This document shows positions 16,544 through 24,065 of a DNA stretch of 64,000 bases, one piece after another (position 1 is the first letter of the stretch; every line of letters begins with the position of its first letter). The stretch comes from a virus. The notes under the pieces are model-generated. The model was given only the letters and a program-made list of their open reading frames with translations. It was not told the DNA's origin and ran no database searches. Where the stretch lies: IMG/VR virus record IMGVR_UViG_3300037804_000367, positions 1 to 64,000 of that record. The stretch is one strand, 5' to 3'. Position numbers and translations under genes: made by a program.

Positions 16544-17968
16544 TTATATGTCATTGAGATTATTTAGTACTTCATCAGCAACTGAACCCGTTTCATCATC
16601 AAATGTGAGAGGAGTTACGCTTCTGTTTGCAGGATCATTCCAATCAATCATACGTAAGGAAACATCCTCATAATCTATATGCCACTCAATAATTGATCCT
16701 AGTTGTCCACCAAGTCTGTTTTTGAGCACAACCATATTGATTTTATTTGCTTCTCGATCTCCCTCAGCTTGGAACATTGCTCCAATAAAATCTGCATGGT
16801 GATTGATTGCTTTTGATTCTGACATGTTCGACATTGAAATGTTTGTTGCATCATACCCATCACCGTTGATCTGTTGTGGAGCAACAAAAGGTACTTTAAA
16901 ATGATAACTTAATGCTCTAAGTTCTTTTGCAATGTTACCTACTCGCACGTACATCATTTCATCTTTATTACTTGAATTGGATTTCATAAGACTAATATAA
17001 TCTACCATTACTACGTCTGGCTTCATGTCAAACAATTCGAGACGTTCTATGTATAATTTAAGTTGGTTACAGTTCAAACTATCAGGAGGAAATTCTTTTA
17101 TTATCAGTTTTGATTCAGCTTTTTCATTCTTAAAATCATAAACCTTTTCTTTAACACTAGTGATGTTATGAGATAACATATTTATATTTTCACCAGATAT
17201 GTGCGAATCAATTCTCATTGCATAAATGTCTTCGCTCATTTCCAACGAAACAATCAAAACAGTTTTATTATCTTCTAAAAGATTCACAGAAAGATTGGAT
17301 ACGAAAAGAGATTTTCCTAATCCAGCTTGAGCAATAGGAACAATCAAACACTTACCATCAGCAATCAATCCTCCATAAGTTACGTCATCAAAACCTTTCC
17401 ACCCAGTTGCTATTTTTCCTTCTGGGTTTGTAAGATACTCTTCGTGCTCTTCCCAGTCTTCAAAGTAATCCATACCAACATCTTGGTTCAATGAAAGACC
17501 ATCTACACGTTGAAACGTTTCTAAACATTTACTAACATCATGATCATTTGTTATTGAATCAAAATTATCTGTTATTGAAAACAATAAACATTTATTTTTT
17601 ACATATGTTATTACATTCTCTTCAATAAAATCATCTTTGAACACTGTCATGTCTTGTTCGACAGCAGATGTTAGAGTTCTTTTTAGATCACCAGGAGTAA
17701 CTTTTTCTGCATTGACTTGTTCATATTTTTCAAGTAGTAAATTAAGAACCTTCTCTTTTGGACATTCACCGTACTTGTTATAGTAATTAAATATAAAGTC
17801 GGTGCAAACCTTAATACTTTTATTCTCAAGCCAACGTCCATCGTAAAATGGTTCGAGAATAGTAATGTACTTACTCCTCTCCATCATAAGTCTGTTGAGT
17901 AGAATGTATTCCATTCTGTCATCAGTCAAAATCATGTTGTGGCTTTCATCGGGTTTGGGTTGATTCAT
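16544..17968 (-). CDS. 41: replicative DNA helicase, DnaB/gp41 family
   Basis: 474 residues (T4 gp41: 475). A helical N-terminal domain is followed by a RecA-like core: Walker A IAQAGLGKSLF at about 213-223, SLEMSEDIYAMR (DnaB motif 1a region), Walker B VVMVDYISLM at about 317-326, VPFVAPQQ and a KNRLGGQLG arginine-finger region. The C-terminal tail is acidic. It unwinds DNA 5' to 3' at the fork and recruits primase. A conspicuous 12-bp inverted repeat and a TGATAATATATC element lie just upstream. Confidence 0.92.
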   Translation of the reverse strand: MNQPKPDESHNMILTDDRMEYILLNRLMMERSKYITILEPFYDGRWLENKSIKVCTDFIFNYYNKYGECPKEKVLNLLLEKYEQVNAEKVTPGDLKRTLTSAVEQDMTVFKDDFIEENVITYVKNKCLLFSITDNFDSITNDHDVSKCLETFQRVDGLSLNQDVGMDYFEDWEEHEEYLTNPEGKIATGWKGFDDVTYGGLIADGKCLIVPIAQAGLGKSLFVSNLSVNLLEDNKTVLIVSLEMSEDIYAMRIDSHISGENINMLSHNITSVKEKVYDFKNEKAESKLIIKEFPPDSLNCNQLKLYIERLELFDMKPDVVMVDYISLMKSNSSNKDEMMYVRVGNIAKELRALSYHFKVPFVAPQQINGDGYDATNISMSNMSESKAINHHADFIGAMFQAEGDREANKINMVVLKNRLGGQLGSIIEWHIDYEDVSLRMIDWNDPANRSVTPLTFDDETGSVADEVLNNLNDI

Positions 17969-18000
17969 AAAAATTATTGTCTTTATTTAATTTATTATTT

Positions 18001-18012
18001 GATATATTATCA
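18001..18012 (-). promoter_or_regulatory. possible middle-type promoter element
   Basis: TGATAATATATC on the minus strand, 33 bases upstream of the helicase start; the same core as at 14285 and 22257. It abuts the inverted repeat at 18012-18045. Confidence 0.35.
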
Positions 18013-18045
18013 GAAGACTGTGACGTTTTTTCATCACAGTCTTCT
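18012..18045. other. perfect 12-bp inverted repeat upstream of the helicase gene
   Basis: AGAAGACTGTGA and TCACAGTCTTCT are separated by 10 bases. No T-run follows on either strand, so it is not a standard terminator. It could be an operator, an RNA hairpin in the helicase leader, or a terminator for readthrough from the metallophosphoesterase unit. Confidence 0.6.
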
Positions 18046-18087
18046 AACTAAATAAATATTATTAGGGTAACCAAGTGGGGTAACCTT

Positions 18088-18095
18088 TATAAATA
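18088..18095 (+). promoter_or_regulatory. T4-type late promoter (rightward)
   Basis: Exact TATAAATA 39 bases upstream of the GTG start of the homing endonuclease at 18134. Confidence 0.75.
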
Positions 18096-18133
18096 ACTAT
18101 ATCATATAATCAACAATAAATGGAGAAATTTAA

Positions 18134-18862
18134 GTGGGGAAGAAAATAACAACAATTGATTTTGTAAATGAGGCAATAAAAGTACATGGCGAAACATACT
18201 CGTATGAGCGATCAGTATATATTAAAGCTAAAGAAAAGCTTTGTATTGTATGCAATGTCCATGGTGAGTTTTATCAATCTCCAAACAAACACATTGGGTC
18301 AAAAACTGGTTGTCCAAAATGCTCTGGTAAAGCAACCAAAACTACAACCGGTGTAATTGAAGAGGCAAGACAAGTTCATAACGACAAGTATGATTATAGT
18401 CTACTTGAGTATAAAAACACGTACTCTCCTCTTCATATCATTTGTAACACTCATGGTGATTTTAGAATGCATTATAGGAGTCATGTTGCGTTAAAGAGAG
18501 GGTGTCCTAGATGTAGGACAAAACAATCCAAAGGAGAGAGCGTAGTAGATAAAGTATTGACAAAGTTAGGAATTTCATTTATCAGGGAAAAAAGATTTAC
18601 AGACTGTAAAGCATCTTACCCATTGCCTTTTGATTTTTTTCTCCCTGCATACAATACATGCGTGGAGTATGATGGTATTCAACATTTTGAAGTGATCAAT
18701 TATTTTGGAGGCAAGGTTGGGTTTGAAGATAGACAACAACGAGACATGATAAAGACTGATTATTGTAAATTAAATAAAATACAATTAATTAGAATACCAT
18801 ACACTGAAATTGAAAACGTGCATGGTATTCTAAAACGATCATTACAGATCGATGAAGTTTAA
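18134..18862 (+). CDS. free-standing homing endonuclease, Vsr-like (EDxHD) with DUF723 repeats
   Basis: 242 residues from a GTG start with GGAGA 8 bases upstream. Two DUF723-type repeats (about 1-62 and 63-120, each with KYDYS or TYSYE, C..HG.F, GCP.C) precede a nuclease domain with PFDFFLPAYNTCVEYDGIQH and IQLIRIPYTEI. It is a smaller relative of the gene at 3958-4881, which has three repeats. Like that gene it is on the plus strand and overlaps the 3' end of a leftward gene (metallophosphoesterase, 21 bases). It has its own late promoter at 18088. Confidence 0.87.
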   Translation: MGKKITTIDFVNEAIKVHGETYSYERSVYIKAKEKLCIVCNVHGEFYQSPNKHIGSKTGCPKCSGKATKTTTGVIEEARQVHNDKYDYSLLEYKNTYSPLHIICNTHGDFRMHYRSHVALKRGCPRCRTKQSKGESVVDKVLTKLGISFIREKRFTDCKASYPLPFDFFLPAYNTCVEYDGIQHFEVINYFGGKVGFEDRQQRDMIKTDYCKLNKIQLIRIPYTEIENVHGILKRSLQIDEV

Positions 18863-19651
18863 GGTAGTGTCAATATTCTGTCTTGGATATCCCAATGGCG
18901 TACGTACAAACCTTCTATCTAAAATCATTTCATCGACACGTGAGTGGCTATGACCATGTATCCAAACTTCAAATTCATATTCAAACAAATCCTCTAAGTG
19001 AGATGCGTATGCAGAATTTACAGCAGCATCAGAATAAGTTGGATCTATAAGTTTATAACTTGGCAAGTGATGTGATATAACAATCTTCTTTCCAGGTTTT
19101 TTTAACTCTTGTTCGATAAACGAGCGACTTCTTTTGTGTTGATGATCACTATCTACAGCTGTAAAGTTTCTGATATAAACATAATCATTCATACTAGATT
19201 GAATTTCATAATGCTCAAGAGGACTAATATGTGACCAAAGACACGAACATATAAAAGATACTCCTTGAATTTCAAGAGTAGTGTCATTTACATACCAATG
19301 CTGTCCAGGTTTGATTTCTTCTTTAAAAGATTCAAAGTATGGTCTATGTCTGTTGTTATTCTTATTGAGTGTCCAGTAGTTATGGTTGCCAGGAATTTCA
19401 ATGATGTATTTATATTGAGTGTATAAATATTCAAATACCTTTTGTATTTTTGGTCTAAATGTATGCTCACAAGTATCACCAGCAATTACCAACACGTCTG
19501 CGTTGGTAGTATTGTCAAGCTTACCTTGAAGAACATCTATGAAGTTATCATGGAAATCTAAATGCATATCCGATATCCACGACACCCTAAGTTTTGTATC
19601 TTGATTGGTTACAGTAAAGTCCGAACCGTTTTTTGTAATTGTATTATTCAT
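18842..19651 (-). CDS. calcineurin-like metallophosphoesterase
   Basis: 269 residues. The metal-binding signature is complete and in order: SDMHLDFH (about 31-38), VIAGDTCE, GNHNYW, SHHLPSYK and WIHGHSHSR near the C-terminus. These bind two metals for phosphoester hydrolysis. The substrate (nucleotide, RNA end or protein) cannot be told. The last 21 bases overlap the homing endonuclease on the other strand, so the site may have been its insertion target. A second, different metallophosphoesterase is at 41644. Confidence 0.9.
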   Translation of the reverse strand: MNNTITKNGSDFTVTNQDTKLRVSWISDMHLDFHDNFIDVLQGKLDNTTNADVLVIAGDTCEHTFRPKIQKVFEYLYTQYKYIIEIPGNHNYWTLNKNNNRHRPYFESFKEEIKPGQHWYVNDTTLEIQGVSFICSCLWSHISPLEHYEIQSSMNDYVYIRNFTAVDSDHQHKRSRSFIEQELKKPGKKIVISHHLPSYKLIDPTYSDAAVNSAYASHLEDLFEYEFEVWIHGHSHSRVDEMILDRRFVRTPLGYPRQNIDTTLNFIDL

Positions 19652-19683
19652 TTACTCTCTCGCTCTTAAAATAGTATCGTAAC

Positions 19684-20322
19684 TTATTTATCATCAGGTT
19701 GGGAAGGTACAAATAAAATAGTTGGATTGTTTTTCTGAATATCAAATCCCCAACCATCATCTTCAGCTGCTAAGTCAGCAGTTGCCCTTCCCCATGTATG
19801 TTGATTAAAAGGTTTAGTAATAACATGTTTACCGTTTTTAGTTTTCACTATGCCGATAATTTTATTAACATTTATTGGTTCGCAAATATTTAAAATTCGT
19901 TCGAGGTTTTGCATATTGTTATCAAGCCAATCATGATCATCAATGTCGAGTATCCAAGTCTTATTATTAGTTGGACTATTAACTCTTCCCGAAGCTCTGT
20001 TAAATAACTTATGACTACGATACTGGTCGCTTGCTATGTTGACTGCGAGTTGCTGTAACATGTCAAGAGAAGACCGTTTAAAACTCTTTGTGTTAAGATT
20101 TAAGTACGCTCTAGCATTTGTAGCTTTACAAATTGCAACAATATCATTCTTCATCTTCATTAGCTGTTCATTACTCTTAATGTAATAAGTGCACATGAGA
20201 ATGTTATTAGATTTCATTTCAGGATTCTCTTTCTTCCTTTTTAAAATTTGTAGATGATAATAATCATCATCAGAATTAAAAGTGAGATAAGAATTTATTT
20301 GATCGAAATTATCTATGTCCAT
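19684..20322 (-). CDS. hypothetical protein with acidic DID and KPF motifs
   Basis: 212 residues from the ATG at 20322, chosen for its GGGAG site; a longer reading from 20415 would run through the upstream gene. The segment TWILDIDDHD, followed about 35 residues later by KTKNGKHVITKPF, recurs in uncharacterised phage proteins and loosely recalls primase-polymerase or ligase-type active sites. I do not assign a function. It overlaps the preceding 79-residue gene's stop. Confidence 0.55.
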   Translation of the reverse strand: MDIDNFDQINSYLTFNSDDDYYHLQILKRKKENPEMKSNNILMCTYYIKSNEQLMKMKNDIVAICKATNARAYLNLNTKSFKRSSLDMLQQLAVNIASDQYRSHKLFNRASGRVNSPTNNKTWILDIDDHDWLDNNMQNLERILNICEPINVNKIIGIVKTKNGKHVITKPFNQHTWGRATADLAAEDDGWGFDIQKNNPTILFVPSQPDDK

Positions 20323-20323
20323 T

Positions 20324-20563
20324 TTATTTCTCCCAAAGAGTTTTGAATGTATTGGTTTGTTCCTTGACCCCTTCCATCGAATGAGGCCAACCGGACTCTG
20401 CATTCTTGATAACAAGTTCGAGGTAGTTAATGATCATGGCATGTGCATTAGGATTGATATCAGCATTGAGAAAGGTATCACGATACTGCTTGAGTTCGGT
20501 TACGTTCTTTGTGATGATCTTACGATCAGTTGTCTTGAGTGCTTCTGCTTCTTTGAGTGTCAT
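20324..20563 (-). CDS. hypothetical protein
   Basis: 79 residues, helical, no family recognised. First gene downstream of the conserved early promoter at 20589-20616. Confidence 0.6.
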   Translation of the reverse strand: MTLKEAEALKTTDRKIITKNVTELKQYRDTFLNADINPNAHAMIINYLELVIKNAESGWPHSMEGVKEQTNTFKTLWEK

Positions 20564-20588
20564 AGTAGTGTTCCTTTTTACCTATACT

Positions 20589-20616
20589 ACTATACACTCT
20601 TAAACAGATAAGTCAA
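20589..20616 (-). promoter_or_regulatory. conserved early promoter (leftward)
   Basis: Minus-strand TTGACT (20616-20611), 16 bases, TATAGT (20594-20589). Same family as the promoter at 3796; drives the 79-residue gene and probably the genes after it. It lies just downstream of the phosphoribosyltransferase stop. Confidence 0.8.
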
Positions 20617-20624
20617 CGACAAAG

Positions 20625-21245
20625 TTAAGGTAATCCTTTATGTTCATCCATCCATCTTGTTATAGGATGTGGAAGAATTATTGATTCGCATGATTTGATA
20701 TAATCAAAGTCAGCAATGCCAATGTAGGGAAGGTTTCTGAATGATTCATCTATATCGAGACCGTAACCAAATACAAAGTGGTCATCTACCTTGTCTCCGA
20801 CAAAGTCAATCTTTACAGTTTGCTTCTTAGTGATATTCTTATCTAGTAGAACACATGTGTGAATATACTTGCACCCATATTTCTTGAACCAATTAATAAC
20901 AGCATGTAGAGTGCACCCTGTATCATAAATGTCATCAACTATAATAACATTCTCGTGTTCATGTGGTACAAATAGAAGTGGGCGTTTAATATCTATTTTA
21001 CCTGTCCAAACATTCTTCTCGTATGACTTTGCTGTCATGTAATCGATCTTAATGTTTATAGATGGATCAATGTGACGAATCAAATCATTCGCAAACATAT
21101 TAGCCCCGTTAGCAAGAGACACGATAAAAATACTCTGTCCCTTAAATTGATCAGATATTTCTTTACCTAGTCGTTCAACCATAGCAGAAATTTGTTCAGG
21201 TGTATACAATACCTGTTTTAATAATTTATTTAGTTCGTAATACAT
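20625..21245 (-). CDS. hypoxanthine(-guanine) phosphoribosyltransferase-like protein
   Basis: 206 residues. VIIVDDIYDTGCTL (about residues 105-118) is the PRPP-binding loop of type I phosphoribosyltransferases. IFIVSLANGANMFANDLI and HFVFGYGLDIDESFRNLPYIG match the HPRT subfamily. It would salvage hypoxanthine/guanine, or a related base such as a 7-deazaguanine precursor, into nucleotide. The neighbouring queE makes the second option worth testing. It overlaps the upstream 95-residue gene. Confidence 0.82.
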   Translation of the reverse strand: MYYELNKLLKQVLYTPEQISAMVERLGKEISDQFKGQSIFIVSLANGANMFANDLIRHIDPSINIKIDYMTAKSYEKNVWTGKIDIKRPLLFVPHEHENVIIVDDIYDTGCTLHAVINWFKKYGCKYIHTCVLLDKNITKKQTVKIDFVGDKVDDHFVFGYGLDIDESFRNLPYIGIADFDYIKSCESIILPHPITRWMDEHKGLP

Positions 21246-21517
21246 TTGTTATTATGTGCCAACATTTTTTGATAAGTTTTTAATTCTTCTTTATGATCTT
21301 TGAAAATGTGAACAGCTAACTGCTCACTGTCCATAGCCTTCCTCATCATTTCACAATTGAGCCAAGCTTCCATATTACATTCATTCAAATCATTCTTGAT
21401 ACCTTCTAGTGCAAGTTTTAAGAACACTGGAAATATTTTTGTTTCGTCTAGGTGTTCTTTATCTTCTTCAAAGGTTGATAAGAATGATAAAACTGTATTG
21501 TAGTTTTCTTTAGTCAT
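21230..21517 (-). CDS. hypothetical protein
   Basis: 95 residues, acidic, all-helical, no family recognised. It overlaps the phosphoribosyltransferase start by 16 bases and follows queE by 2, so the three form one translational unit. Confidence 0.55.
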   Translation of the reverse strand: MTKENYNTVLSFLSTFEEDKEHLDETKIFPVFLKLALEGIKNDLNECNMEAWLNCEMMRKAMDSEQLAVHIFKDHKEELKTYQKMLAHNNKCITN

Positions 21518-21519
21518 GA

Positions 21520-22224
21520 TTACTTTCCTAAATCATTTCCCCAATACAAGGTATGTATTTGTGGTTGTACGTGAATGTCAAGCATTTTTAAATCTAATAT
21601 CTTTTCAATTAATGTTCTTGTACTATCCAAAATTGAATCTCTATTTGGTTCACCAGGTGTTAAATTCAAAGTAGAAAGATATTTAAGAGGAACGTTTGGA
21701 TGTCTTTTAAAAATATCAATAGCAAAGTCAAAATCTTCTTGGCTATCACAACCAGCAACTACTTTCAAAGATGTCTTTTCTATATCAATAAATGTAAAAC
21801 ACTTTTCCAGCTTGTCATAATTTGTAGTCATCTTAGAAGAAGGAGGCTTTGGACTAAAAGTGATCCAGTCCATCTTGCTAAACCATGGACGAGATAATGA
21901 ACCTTGTGTCTCCATGTCAAGAGTGTACCCCTTACTATGAGCTAAGTCAATAAACTCAGACCAATCATGCATTGCTGGATTACCACCAGTCAATGTAATT
22001 AGACTAGGAACTCCATCTGTCAACTCAATAACTTTGTCCATTATATCAAACGAGTTAAGTTTGTCCCAAGTATCTTTAAATTCAGGTAACACTGAATGAT
22101 CACTATCGCACCAGTCACATTTATAATCACATAGCCCTGATCTAATAAAAGTGGTTGGATAATTTGAATGTCTTCCTTCACCTTGAATGCTTAAAAATAT
22201 TTCCGAGATTGGAATAGTTTTCAT
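21520..22224 (-). CDS. queE: 7-carboxy-7-deazaguanine synthase (QueE), radical SAM
   Basis: 234 residues. FLSIQGEGRHSNYPTTFIR, then CDYKCDWC (Cx3Cx2C, the iron-sulfur cluster site), then LITLTGGNPAMH are typical of QueE. It converts carboxytetrahydropterin to CDG in the preQ0/queuosine pathway. The next enzyme, QueC, is encoded at 43726-44382. FolE and QueD are not in this window. In phages these genes supply deazaguanine for DNA modification or for tRNA. Upstream lie a late octamer (22282) and a TGATAATATATC element. Confidence 0.93.
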   Translation of the reverse strand: MKTIPISEIFLSIQGEGRHSNYPTTFIRSGLCDYKCDWCDSDHSVLPEFKDTWDKLNSFDIMDKVIELTDGVPSLITLTGGNPAMHDWSEFIDLAHSKGYTLDMETQGSLSRPWFSKMDWITFSPKPPSSKMTTNYDKLEKCFTFIDIEKTSLKVVAGCDSQEDFDFAIDIFKRHPNVPLKYLSTLNLTPGEPNRDSILDSTRTLIEKILDLKMLDIHVQPQIHTLYWGNDLGK

Positions 22225-22256
22225 TTAAAATCCTTTAATTGCTTTATTATCTTATT

Positions 22257-22270
22257 GATATATTATCATA
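22257..22270 (-). promoter_or_regulatory. possible middle-type promoter element
   Basis: TATGATAATATATC on the minus strand, 33 bases upstream of queE; same core as at 14285 and 18001. A second partial copy follows at about 22272-22283. Confidence 0.35.
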
Positions 22271-22281
22271 ATATATTATCA

Positions 22282-22289
22282 TATTTATA
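22282..22289 (-). promoter_or_regulatory. T4-type late promoter (leftward)
   Basis: Exact TATAAATA on the minus strand, 58 bases upstream of the queE ATG. Confidence 0.65.
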
Positions 22290-22303
22290 ACTCATCATAA
22301 ATA

Positions 22304-22337
22304 AAAAAGCTCTAAGAATAAATCCTTAGAGCTTTTT
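22304..22337. terminator. terminator between the internal-protein gene and queE
   Basis: A 13-bp perfect stem AAAAAGCTCTAAG / CTTAGAGCTTTTT, loop of 8. It ends the leftward unit of the 541-residue protein. Confidence 0.92.
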
Positions 22338-22360
22338 AAATATTTTATAGTTAGGCTTTG

Positions 22361-23986
22361 TTATTTAATGAGGCTTTTGGTCCCTCTAACAGTTGTATTA
22401 TAAGCTTCTTTAATAGAAAATACTTTGACAACCGACTCGTCTTTTGAGGTAGAGAGTTTAACTTTGTCTCTTCCTTTCCAATAAAAATCTACTTTTGAGT
22501 TCTTTTCTATAAATGATTTGACCATGTCGCTGTCGCCACCTGCCATTCCTTTTTTATAAAGTTCGACCCAGTCGCCCTTAACATAACCAAATACAACATT
22601 CTGATTATCTATAACTTCCCAAGCAAAAGGTTTTTCATCTATGTCAGATGTCTTTACGTCTCCGAACACTGTACGTCCAGTAGCTTCCATAGGAGTTTGT
22701 GGTTTACGATTCTCTTCCATAGCAGACAGACCTTCTGGACCAAAAGCCCAAATAGCAACATAACCATCTTCATCGCTCTTTGCTTTTACCCAAACAGATG
22801 AATCTTCAGGATCCATATCGAAATCGTCCTTTAATTCTTCGGCCCACTCTTCGGGAATGTCTTCTGCGGTATAAGCGGATATTACAGTCCATGTGTCACC
22901 ATCTCTGCCGTATCCTTGTAGTCGTTGACCTTTAACAGGCATTTCACTAATTGATTCGTTTTGTACTTGTTTAGATAATTGCATAGTAGCATAAGTGTTT
23001 CTGATCTTATCATACTGATCTTCGACAGGTTGTGCAATAACATGTTCAAGTTCTTCTACACTATAATTTGCAACAACTTCTTTAATATGATCTGTGTATC
23101 CAGAATAGTCTTCCATGTTGTCCCAAGCATCTTTCAACTTTTTCCAACCAGCTTTGACTGCATCTACAATACCTTCGTCCATTTTTGATTCATAAACTGT
23201 ATCTTCAAATGCTGCTCTTACATCTTCAATAGAAACTTTAGTATCAATAATATACTGAGCTACTTTTAAACGTGATTCTTGTTCGTCACTTTCACCAGTA
23301 GCACCATTGTAAACATATTCAGCATAGTTATCAAATACATACAGGTCATTCCAAGCACCAGCTTTGTCAATGATAGCAGTAATTTGGTTTATCATGTCTC
23401 CGTCATATGAATCAGAAACCATAACTTTATCAATTACTTTTTGAGCTGATTCAGATTTATCGCCAACATGTTCTAAATCATAGTGGAGAGAGGAGGCATC
23501 TAACATCCGTACTAACTCTTCTTTGATATCATATTGAGATGGATTGAATAGAACGTGAACATCAACTTGTCCTTCTTTGTAGTCAGACATGTCATCTACT
23601 TGAACGTCTTCATGTTTTGAAAGAAACAATTGAACCTTTTCAAGATCATCCATTTGCTTATCATCATCAATCATTGCTTTGATACCTAACCAATGAGACT
23701 CGTCAGCAGTTTCATTCATAGCACTTTCTTGTAAGCCAAATGTTTCAGTTTCGAAATAAATGTTCCCAGCTGTTAATAGATCAGTATAAATATCTTCAGC
23801 ATCTTGTTCACCAAATAAAAAATTAGTATTTAAATTTCTAACGCCTTGTTCTTCAAATGTTTCGGTTTCATAATACGTATCGGATTTATTTAAAAAATCA
23901 CACATCTCATCAAACAGTTTCATTTCCTTAGGGTCGTCTAGCACAAACCCAGCGTTTACGTTTCTTGATTCGTAAATATCATCCAT
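22361..23986 (-). CDS. putative internal head protein
   Basis: 541 residues, strongly acidic, no transmembrane or enzyme motif. Several sites match the T4 prohead protease rule (L or I, x, E, then cut): IYE near residue 5, LQE near 85, ISE near 330. The segment GIVDAVKAGWKKLKDAWDNM looks like an amphipathic capsid-internal helix. A repeated unit at the N-terminus (NVNAGFVLDD...YYETETF and NLNTNFLFGE...YFETETF, then VDVHVLFNPS) suggests triplicated ~55-residue domains. I infer a processed, DNA-associated head component like T4 internal proteins. Confidence 0.5.
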   Translation of the reverse strand: MDDIYESRNVNAGFVLDDPKEMKLFDEMCDFLNKSDTYYETETFEEQGVRNLNTNFLFGEQDAEDIYTDLLTAGNIYFETETFGLQESAMNETADESHWLGIKAMIDDDKQMDDLEKVQLFLSKHEDVQVDDMSDYKEGQVDVHVLFNPSQYDIKEELVRMLDASSLHYDLEHVGDKSESAQKVIDKVMVSDSYDGDMINQITAIIDKAGAWNDLYVFDNYAEYVYNGATGESDEQESRLKVAQYIIDTKVSIEDVRAAFEDTVYESKMDEGIVDAVKAGWKKLKDAWDNMEDYSGYTDHIKEVVANYSVEELEHVIAQPVEDQYDKIRNTYATMQLSKQVQNESISEMPVKGQRLQGYGRDGDTWTVISAYTAEDIPEEWAEELKDDFDMDPEDSSVWVKAKSDEDGYVAIWAFGPEGLSAMEENRKPQTPMEATGRTVFGDVKTSDIDEKPFAWEVIDNQNVVFGYVKGDWVELYKKGMAGGDSDMVKSFIEKNSKVDFYWKGRDKVKLSTSKDESVVKVFSIKEAYNTTVRGTKSLIK

Positions 23987-24065
23987 ATTATATCCTTTTA
24001 TAAAGTCTTAACTTGTAATAGCGTTAAAGCTATTTATGTCATTATTGTTTGTAAGTGAGTTTAGT

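Noticed and set aside
18046-18133. A remnant of the metallophosphoesterase 3' end beyond the second homing endonuclease, by analogy with nrdA
   Set aside because: Only a three-residue G-Y-P match is visible leftward; not enough to claim.
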